From assembly GCA_944323285.1 (NCBI GenBank), contig CALURV010000031.1, positions 1 to 64,000 on the forward strand: 64,000 nucleotides of DNA, in the 5' to 3' direction. Under the pieces are notes generated by a model. It saw only the letters and a program-made list of their open reading frames with translations, did no database searches and was not told the origin of the DNA. Shown piece by piece: positions 44,303-52,700 of this stretch. This DNA comes from Candidatus Gastranaerophilales bacterium. GTDB taxonomy: Bacteria; Cyanobacteriota; Vampirovibrionia; Gastranaerophilales; Gastranaerophilaceae. The translations under genes were made by a program, and so were the position numbers. Position 1 is the first letter of the stretch. Each line of letters opens with the position of its first letter.

Positions 44303-44383
44303 AGGGGATTTTATTGTAACGCAAGAGACCTCAATGATTACTTATGCTATAATAGTCAATAAGCTAAGGAAACAGACAGTAAA

Positions 44384-45169
44384 GTGGTAGTTAGAATAGC
44401 AGGAAAACGTAATCCACAGACAAATTATAAACAGTCGACATATTGTATTGCATACCTTGATATACTTGGTGGAAAAAGTTTAATCTGCAAAGATTCTGAT
44501 AATAATTTTCTAAACCACCTCAATATGTTCTTTGAAGATGCAATTTGTGAAGCAGAAATGGCACAAATATTCTCTAAACAAGATGTTATTGTAAAATTCT
44601 TTTCTGATAACATCTTGATAGCAATTAAGCTTAATGCTAATGATGAAAAACGAGTTGACAAGCTTACAAAGTTATTAAATATTGCAGGCAATATTCAAAC
44701 AGAAGTCTTAGGGTATGGTTATTTAATGCGTGGTGCTATTGTGGAAGGTGATTTTTACCATGATGAAAAATTCGTGTATGGAAAAGCATTAGTAGAAGCC
44801 GTAAATATTGAAGAAAGTGTTGCCATTTATCCAAGGATAATTATTCAAAAGCAGATACAAGAGCTGTTACCTCAGTATTGTTATCAAGATAATGATGGAG
44901 AGTATTACCTAAATAGCTTCCTTTACTGTTCTGCAATGTCTTATGTTGGATTTAAAATTAGTTTACTGGGCATGTTAAGAGAATATGCAAATAATCCCAG
45001 AATAAAGCGAAAAATAATATGGGCTATCACTTATTACAATAAATATTATAGCAATCCTTATTCTTTTAATTCAATGGGTGTGCCTTTGATAACAGAGAAA
45101 GAAATTGAAGATATAATCAACAAACCTCCCGATAGTTGCAAACCCGAAAAGAATGAAGTTGAGTATTAA
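44384..45169 (+). CDS. Class III nucleotidyl-cyclase-like protein
   Basis: 261 aa from GTG 44384. It has the cyclase-like pattern YLDILGG (Asp26) and FFSDNILIA (Asp75), the two metal-binding acidic positions, then GYLMRGAIVEGDFY and a FVYGKALVEA segment. Similar stand-alone domains include Pycsar cyclases. No Pycsar-type effector (TIR or membrane protein) adjoins it, so a defence role is an inference from its place among restriction and Abi genes. Its stop is 4 bp from the native stop of the integrase tail. Confidence 0.6.
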   Translation: MVVRIAGKRNPQTNYKQSTYCIAYLDILGGKSLICKDSDNNFLNHLNMFFEDAICEAEMAQIFSKQDVIVKFFSDNILIAIKLNANDEKRVDKLTKLLNIAGNIQTEVLGYGYLMRGAIVEGDFYHDEKFVYGKALVEAVNIEESVAIYPRIIIQKQIQELLPQYCYQDNDGEYYLNSFLYCSAMSYVGFKISLLGMLREYANNPRIKRKIIWAITYYNKYYSNPYSFNSMGVPLITEKEIEDIINKPPDSCKPEKNEVEY

Positions 45170-45173
45170 ATAT

Positions 45174-45284
45174 TTATGCAACTTTAAGCAATTTATTGAT
45201 TAAATAACAGATTTTTGTTGTATCTTGTGTATCAAGATTGTTCACATATCTTTGAACAATTAGTTCGAACCTGTGAGCGTTAAG
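45174..45284 (-). other. Displaced native 3' end of the integrase gene
   Basis: From attR leftward on the minus strand, in the integrase frame, 36 codons run without a stop (starting LNAHRFELIV, ending INKLLKVA) to TAA at 45174-45176. In the excised circle these codons would directly follow ...NLNGG of the integrase. The stop falls in the 4-bp gap before the convergent cyclase-like gene, so the frame fills the space exactly. Confidence 0.7.
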
Positions 45285-45297
45285 CCCGCCATTTAAA
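45285..45297. repeat. attR core
   Basis: CCCGCCATTTAAA identical to attL. Just left of it, AGTTCGAACCT resembles the tRNA T loop (AGTTCGAGCCT), so the element may carry a degraded tRNA mimic. Confidence 0.85.
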
Positions 45298-45319
45298 CAC
45301 CTTAGGGTGTTTTTTTTTA
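45295..45319 (+). terminator. Displaced native terminator of tRNA-Asp
   Basis: Stem AAACACC / GGGTGTTT followed by a T-run, immediately right of attR. Precise excision would place it straight after tRNA-Asp. Confidence 0.75.
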
Positions 45320-45320
45320 T

Positions 45321-45345
45321 CTATTATCGCACTTTGTTAGAGTGG
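45321..45345 (-). repeat. Fragment of the dispersed intergenic repeat
   Basis: CTATTATCGCACTTTGTTAG matches the TAATCTAGTATCGCACTTTG end of reverse-oriented copies; the rest is missing. It lies in chromosomal sequence directly outside the element. Confidence 0.55.
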
Positions 45346-45425
45346 ATGATGTATTGTTCCGGATTTTTCAATCGTGTATGGTTAAAATTTATTGGCTAAA
45401 AAGAGGCTTTGTGTTTGGGTTTTGA

Positions 45426-45592
45426 CCTGCCGAAAGTGTCTAAAAATAATCAAATCAAATTACCTGAAAAGTCCTTGAAGTGTCCGTTGAAGTCTATCCT
45501 TCCCTCTCTCGACTTTTACATAAATCTCTTGTGTGGCGGAAGTTTAGAACGCATTTGAACTTGTACGGATGATTTGATTATTTTCGGCAAGG
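45426..45592. other. 167-bp inverted-repeat structure in an otherwise gene-free stretch
   Basis: Left arm CCTGCCGAAA + 7 nt + AAAATAATCAAATC (45426-45456) pairs with GATTTGATTATTTT + CGGCAAGG (45571-45592), with 14 bp perfect. The enclosed ~114 nt is richer in G and C than its surroundings. It could be a structured RNA or a small non-autonomous mobile element. Nothing else was seen in 45320-45636. Confidence 0.5.
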
Positions 45593-45636
45593 ATATTTGA
45601 AATTTTAGTCGGAAAATTTTCTTTTCGGTCGGAATC

Positions 45637-46091
45637 TTATAAAATTTTCTTTAAATAACTTATATCTGACAGTTGTTTTCCATCTTCTAAAATTGAATAT
45701 CCATAGTTATTTATAAAAAAGTTTTGTAGCCTGTGGTTTTCTTGAAAACCTCGTTTTTTATAGAATTTCAATGTTTTGTTATTTCCTCCGGTGCCGAGAA
45801 TTAAATATTTGTATTTTTTTTTATACTTATTACATACAAAATTAATCAATGCTGATGCATAACCTTTATTTGGGTATTCGGGATATGTTGCAAGATTTTT
45901 TTTTCTATTGTTTCGTTATCTATTGTTATAACAGCGCAAATAGCGGTTAATACATTAATCGCATATAACGCAAAAATAGTTGATTGATTTATATATTTAT
46001 TAAATTTATTAATCATTTTTTCATCTTCATCACCGATTAACAAAAGATCCATATAATTAACTTTATTTGTAGTAATTTCTTTAATTTGCAT
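45637..46091 (-). pseudogene. GNAT-family acetyltransferase split by a frameshift
   Basis: Two overlapping frames form one GNAT protein: 46091-~45905 gives the N-terminal part, and the frame ending at 45637 gives the acetyl-CoA region (NKGYASALINF, a Q/RxxGxG/A-like motif) and the C-terminus (NNKTLKFYKKRGF). They join at a run of nine A on the minus strand (45896-45904); one more A would restore a continuous protein of ~150 aa. It could be a pseudogene, a phase-variable gene, ribosomal slippage or a sequencing error. Confidence 0.75.
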
Positions 46092-46294
46092 AAGTTAAAT
46101 ATATCATAATTGATACAAAATCGACACAAAACTCGGAAATGCTCTTCCTTTCCGTGTCTTCAGAGTTATTCTGTGAGTATGGAAGAATATATAAATATAA
46201 ATAAAATAGCAGATGACTAGGTAACCTAATAATATACTATATAAATATTGGAATAACAATCTTATAAATAATTATGAATTATATTCTCTTTTTC

Positions 46295-46684
46295 TTATAT
46301 GTGTATAATCTTCTTCAATATTTGTTTTATATTTTCTTCAGTTATTTCATTTTTAATAAAAAAATCTTCTACTGACGTATAAACTCCATTATGTCGTTTA
46401 ATCCATATTACTTTTTTTGCAGAAACTCTTGTAAACCCTGGAAGCTCTTGAAAAATATACCAATTTGCTCTGTTTGCATTAATAAAAGGTTTAATTTCTT
46501 TTTTGTTATCTTCTAACAATTCTTTTACTATTTTTTTTGTTTTCTTAATAGAAATATTTTTTAAAATCTTTAAATATATTATTACGGCTATACCTATAAG
46601 AACTATACCTGAAAAATAAATATAATTATTAGATATGAGATAATAGAAAAAAAAGTATGAATATATAATTAGAAAAATTTGCAT
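46295..46684 (-). CDS. Membrane-anchored helix-hairpin-helix protein (ComEA-like)
   Basis: 129 aa. Two N-terminal hydrophobic segments are followed by INANRANWYIFQELPGFTRVSAKKVIWIKRHNGVYTSVEDFF, split here as the typical ComEA HhH pair (FINANRANWY, LPGFTRVSAKKVI). ComEA binds incoming DNA in competence, but the residues of known ComEA proteins vary, so the role is only suggested. It lies 40 bp downstream of the giant gene on the same strand and may share its transcript. Confidence 0.7.
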   Translation of the reverse strand: MQIFLIIYSYFFFYYLISNNYIYFSGIVLIGIAVIIYLKILKNISIKKTKKIVKELLEDNKKEIKPFINANRANWYIFQELPGFTRVSAKKVIWIKRHNGVYTSVEDFFIKNEITEENIKQILKKIIHI

Positions 46685-46724
46685 TAATAATTAACCTTTT
46701 TATTACTAGAATTATAAAACAATT

Positions 46725-49700
46725 TTATATTAAATCCAATATATATTCTTCATTCTGTTGAATAATATTTAGTGTTCTTAAATATTGTGAATAATTTAAT
46801 CCGGTATAATTTCCGCATTGAACAAGTAATGTATTCATAAAATTATCATTAATTTCTGTTACTTTATCGAGTAGCTTAGCTAAGTCTTCGTTAGATGGTT
46901 TTTTTACAGTTCTAATCCAAGGATTTTGAAAACTTTCATTACCCATTATTTTATTATTACCATTACCTCTTACATATTTCATTACAATAGCTTCAATAGC
47001 TGTATATGTTTCTTCATTTACTTCACCATCAAAGTATAATGTAATTGGATATTCACAATAATTCCATTTATCTGTATCTTTAATTACACTGAATTTAAAG
47101 TTAGTTAATTCACTTAAGTCTATGGTTAGGTTTTTTCCATTAATAGCTATAGTATATTGTCCTGTTGTCATTAATTTATCTAATTCTTTAATTAATTCTG
47201 CTGATCCTATTACATTTAACATTAATTCATTATCAATTTGAATAGATGAAAAATCATTATTTTTTGAAGTATGGAATATAAATGGTTCTTCTTCTATAAC
47301 AGATATGTTTTTATCCGTATTATATAATGCTTCTTTTAGATTATTATTTATAGGTGTTGTGTATAAGATATCTTGATTAAAAATTAAATTTGTATTACTT
47401 AATAATGAGTTATAATCAATATCTTTATTGAAATCAATTTTTTCAAAAATATTTGGATTGGTTATATCTGTTGTTATTTCGGGTTTATTTGTATTTGTAC
47501 TTCCGGGAATAATAATTGTAGGCTGTCCAGTATAAGGTGTTTGCGGTTTATTTGAAGAAGGCGTTTGCGGCGCATTTGAAGGAGGTGTTTGCGGTTTATT
47601 TGAAGAAGGCGTTTGCGGCGCATTTGAAGGAGGTGTTTGTGGCGCATTTGAAGAAGGTGTTTGTGGCGCATTTGAAGAAGGTGTTTGCGGCGCAATTGAA
47701 GAAGGTTTTTGCGGCACATTTGAAGAAGGTGTTTGATTTACATTTGATGTTGATGGTTCCGTATCTTTTTGATTGAGATTTTCCTTATTATCAATTATAT
47801 CACCATTATTATTGTTATTACCGAAGCCTACTGCTCCTGCAATTATAACACCACTTGTAGTTGCTAAACCATATTTTAGATAATTTGAATATTGATTTAA
47901 ATCTGTTTTATTCAATAAATATGATTCATTCAATTTGCTTCCTTTAGATTCCAAAGAATAATCAACTTTTGCTTTGTTATCTGGAATAGGTTTTATATCT
48001 AATAATTCCGCAGGTTTCGCAGCAGATGGATCAAAATCTCTCCAAATATCATCTTCTAAGGACATGTCAGATGCAAGATAATGCCCTTCTCCCCTATTTG
48101 AATCATAAAGTACATACTTATAAATCTTGTCCATATTTCCGCCTCCAAAGTTAGGATTGATTCCATATCTTTCAGCAATTTCAGGAGTTATTTTTTTTGC
48201 TAAATCTATTTGCATGTCACTGTATTTCCCAGATTTGAATTCATATCTATAGAATAATCTTCCTGATGTTCCAAGATTATTATCTCCAACAATATTGGAA
48301 CCAGTTTTTTCTAGACCATTATTTTTAATTATATAATCTAGGTCTACTGCAATTTGTTCCATCTCAGCAATGGATGAAGGATAAATGGTAAAAGCTTTAC
48401 CTCTTTGTGAACTTGAATTTAATTTATCGAAATTATTATATTTTCCTATCATTTTATGATTTATATTATTGTCATTTAAATATGGACTAATAACTTCAAA
48501 AAGATCTTGAAAATCTTTTATATTATCAGAAAAAATATGCATCTTCCAAGGAATATGATTCTTTGTACTTCCATACAGAGATGTTGACCAATTTCCGACA
48601 ACGTATCTTCCTTTCTGTGTATAGTTATTCTTTTCAAGAAAATCTTTTTCAGATAAATATACTTTATCTTTAGAAACTTTATATTTATCAAGATCCTTTG
48701 ATCTTGAAACATTTTCACTTTTTCTTGGTTGTTTTGTGTTAATTTCTGAGGTAGAATTGTCTTTTGTTATATTTTGAGAAACATCCGTTTTCGGAGCTGC
48801 AACATCGGCAAGAGATTTTGCTTGAACATCCGTTTTCGGAGCTGCCGCATCAGAAAGGGATTTTAATTGAACATCAGCTTTAACTTGCGCTTCAGCTTTT
48901 TGTGCGGATATATTTCCTTTTGAAGGGACATCGACATCAATTTTTGGATTTTTTACTCCAATATAGGTTCCATATGTTGACACATCTATAAGGTGATATG
49001 AATCTCCGACTTTTTTAATTTGTAGATGTTGCCTTGATACTGAATTATCATTAATTTTTATGTCACCATTTCTTCCTATTGTTAGAACATCTCCTTCGTT
49101 CATTGCTTTTAACTTTCTCTGTATTTCTGGGGAAGATAAGTCAATGCTGGAATTTCGAGAAAGGTTAAATGTTTCATTTCCATTGATTTTTATTTCTTTA
49201 TTACTTGGTAATTTTGTACCTTGATTAACATTTGTATAATCTAAAATAGCAACACCATCTGTAGTATATAATGATTTATTATCTACCGTTAAATAATAAC
49301 TTGCTTTTGTATCTATATCTCCAGGAGTAATTGAAGTCTTTGAATTATGCATAACATCATATATATAACTTGTACCATCAGGTAATGTAACAATATTCCA
49401 AGCGTGTCCACCATTAGCGCCTGTTAATGGATTGCTAAAATTACCGCGTTGAAGTTCTACATTTAATCCGACTTCATCTCCTAAAACTTTATACATTAAA
49501 CTTCTATGTCTACATACAGCTGCGTTTTCTTTGAAAATTTCACCTAGTAATATTTCTTGGCCTACTGGTAAATTGTTAGAATTATTAACATAAACAGAAT
49601 CACCAAAATTCTTACCTTTTGTTGATAAGTCATATACGTACTCGTGTATATAATCAGCTTTCTGTGAGTCAGTCATACCTTCTGTCGCTGCTTTAACTTC

Positions 49701-52700
49701 AGTTATGTATGATTGTAATGTTGCATCTTTTGTTCTATCAACAACAATAATTTCTCGACCTATATTGTTTGGGGCTATTTCGCCATTTAGTAATCTTTGA
49801 CCATTACTGTCAAAACTAAAAGCTCGGCCACCATCTCTATATCCATCTAAGATTTTTTGATCTGCAGCTATGTTGTGTTTTGAGTTGAAACTATTAGATT
49901 GGTCAATAGGAGTTTGTATTTTTGTTGTTTTTGCTAATGTTGTGTCTACTGTTTGTTTGGTTTGTATTTCTCCTTTTGGTGTTTCATTATCTATATAATT
50001 TGTTTCTAAAAATTCAGTTTTGGGATAAAGTGATTCTGTTGGCTTTGCTTTAGAAGGGTCAAAATTACGCCATATATCATCCTCTATTGTCATATCTGAA
50101 GCTAGATAATTATTATTTCCTCTATTAGGTTCATAAAGTTTTATTTTATATATTTTTTGCATATCATTTCCTATGAACCTAGTATCTATATCATATTTTG
50201 TAATCATTTCAGGTGATATTTCTCCTGATAATTTGCATTGAAAATCACTAAATTTACCTGATTTTAATTCATATCTGTAGAATAATCTTCCTGAATCTCC
50301 AAGCATATTATCCCCTAATATATTTGAATCAGAAATAGTGAGACCATTTTGTCTTATTATATAATCTAAATCTACTGCTATTTGTTCCATCTCGGCAACT
50401 GATGATGGATATATTGTGAAGGCTTTACCTTTTTGTGAACTAGCATTTAGGGTATTAATATTATTCCCTGAACCTATAATTTTATGGTGGATTCCATTAT
50501 CATTTAAATAAGGACTAACAACTTCAAAAAGGTCTTGAAAATCATCCATTTGATCAGAAAATATATGCATTTTCCAAGCACAATGATCATTTTTTCTTCC
50601 TACTGTTGAAATAGACCATGGACCAACAACATAGTCTCCATCATTTTCTAAATAATCAATTTTATCAAAAAATTCTTGTTCTGTTAGATATGTTTTGTTT
50701 TTATTAACTTTGTATTTGTCAAGATTATTTGTTCTAGTAACATTTTCACTTTTTCTTGGTTTTTTTGTGTTAATTTCTGAGGTAGAAGTATCTGTTTTTA
50801 TATTTTGAGGAACATCAGCTTTTGGAGTTGCCGCATCGGCAAGAGATTTTGCTTGAACATCAGCTTTCGGAGTAGCCGCATCAGCAAGGGAATTTAATTG
50901 AACATCAGCTTTCGGAGCAGCCGCATCGGCAAGGGATTTTGCTTGAACATTAGTTTCTAATTTTGATGAATTAGTAAATTTATTCCAGAAAAATTCTGTT
51001 TTAGGGTATTCTGAATTTGTTGAAATGATAGATGGAGTATCGGTTTTCGGAGCAGCCGCATCAGCAAGGGATTTTAATTGAACATCAGCTTTCGGAGTAG
51101 CCGCATCAGCAAGGGAATTTAATTGAACATCAGCTTTCGGAGCAGCCGCATCGGCAAGGGATTTTAATTGAACATCAGCTTTCGGAGCAGCCGCATCAGC
51201 AAGGGATTTTAATTGAACATCAGCTTTCGGAGCAGCTGCATCAGAAAGAGATTTTGTAACTATTTTACCCATAACATCTCCTGCTAAGCTTATACCTGTA
51301 TTTAATGTTCCACCGGAGACAATACCCATCTTCGTAATTTCAGAAAGTGTTTTTAAATTAATGTCGTCGCCATTATAAGTTTGAGTTATAATATATTCAG
51401 CTCCAGAACTTATACCTCCATCTAAGGCACCATCAACAAAATTTCCTATAGTACTTCCTGCGAGATTCGCGAGCGTTTTGCCGGTATTAGAAGTAATATC
51501 TGAAGTAATACGATTAACAATGCCATTAGTAACTTTGCCACCAACATAATTTCCAGCTATTGATGTTAATCCATTGATAGCACCTACACTAGCATCTATG
51601 ACTAAGTCATTTTTTACATAATTTATAAAGTTTTGACCAACCGTTTCTCCATTATTTTGTGTTACTGCGTCAATAATATTTGCTCCAACATTAATACCTG
51701 CACTTAAAACTACAGATCCTGCTATTCCAATAGAAGCAACACCTCCAGTTGCTATAATTGCAGCACTTGTACCAACAGCAATAGCTGTTGTTTTAATAGT
51801 ATCTTGAGTTTGTTCATAATCCATTATAGATTCTGAAGCTTTTGAATTCTCAACCATTGATTGTCCATTAAGTAGTTTATTTAAGCTATCTTGGTTGAGT
51901 TCTGTTCCTGTTAGTTCTTTAAATAAAGCAGCTTGTTTTATTGGGTCTTTTGTATTATTAAATGCAGTGGCAAGCTCAATATATTCTTTTATTTGGGCCT
52001 CTGCCATTCTTTCGGTTGTACCAACACCTAATATATTATTGTTGAACCATCCTATACCTTTAGATAATATACCTTGGGAAGAAACACTTTCATCAAATGA
52101 TGTATCTAGTCCATTTGCTTGGGATAATAACATTTCTCCCAAATCATTCATTGTAAATACTTCACCATTTGCTAAGGTAATACCATTATTTAATGCTGTT
52201 GTTATTTCTAGTGATTCTTTTGATGCATTTAAATTAACATCTGTACCATATAATGCTTGGTATAAAGTATTAAGGTTTGCTTCAGTTGGATTTTTACTTG
52301 CAATTTCATATAATTCTTCAAGATCTGCTAGTTGATTTAATTCTCCTGTAGAACCTCCACCAAAAAGAGAAGTAATATTATCCCAAGCTTCTCCTAACAT
52401 ATTTTTTGAATTTTTATCTGCAATTATTTCATCTCTTTGTTGTTCTAGTGCGACTCTTGCAGATTCAAGTACATAATCAACTTCAGAATTACCAGTTCTT
52501 ACAGATTTTGTGTCTGATTTACCTGCTTTTGAATTAAGTTCACTTCTAGATAATCCAAATGTTGTTATTATATTATTTTTTACAGTATTCATTGTGGTTT
52601 TTATTGCTGAAGTGGCGGTATTAACAACTTTAGTAGCAGCATTTTTAACTGTATTAGCGGCTTTAGTAACGGTATTTGTAACTGTATTAACAACTTTAGT

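Larger units (their letters stand above)
30122..45297. mobile_element. ~15.2-kb integrative element at tRNA-Asp
   Basis: Bounded by CCCGCCATTTAAA at 30122-30134 (tRNA 3' end) and 45285-45297. Cargo: large serine recombinase at the left edge, replication-initiator-like gene, small tyrosine recombinase, Pin-type resolvase, XRE regulator, phage-like small genes, type III restriction-modification, Abi-like protein, adenine methylase and cyclase-like protein. No structural phage or conjugation genes were recognised, so it is best described as a defence-carrying integrative, possibly replicating, element. The dispersed repeat of the chromosome was not seen inside it, consistent with a separate origin. 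Confidence 0.88.

Noticed and set aside
44174-44362. 62-codon plus-strand frame over the divergent interval
   Set aside because: It spans the 11-bp palindrome and promoter region and overlaps the methylase start; no ribosome-binding site.
44384-45169. Complete Pycsar defence system
   Set aside because: The cyclase-like protein lacks an adjacent TIR or membrane effector.
47474-47776. Short open frames on both strands in the Pro-rich stalk region
   Set aside because: They are by-products of the 21-bp coding repeats of the giant gene.
50815-51265. CRISPR-like periodic repeats
   Set aside because: The period is exactly 42 bp with no unique spacers; units are in frame and encode 14-aa repeats of the giant protein.
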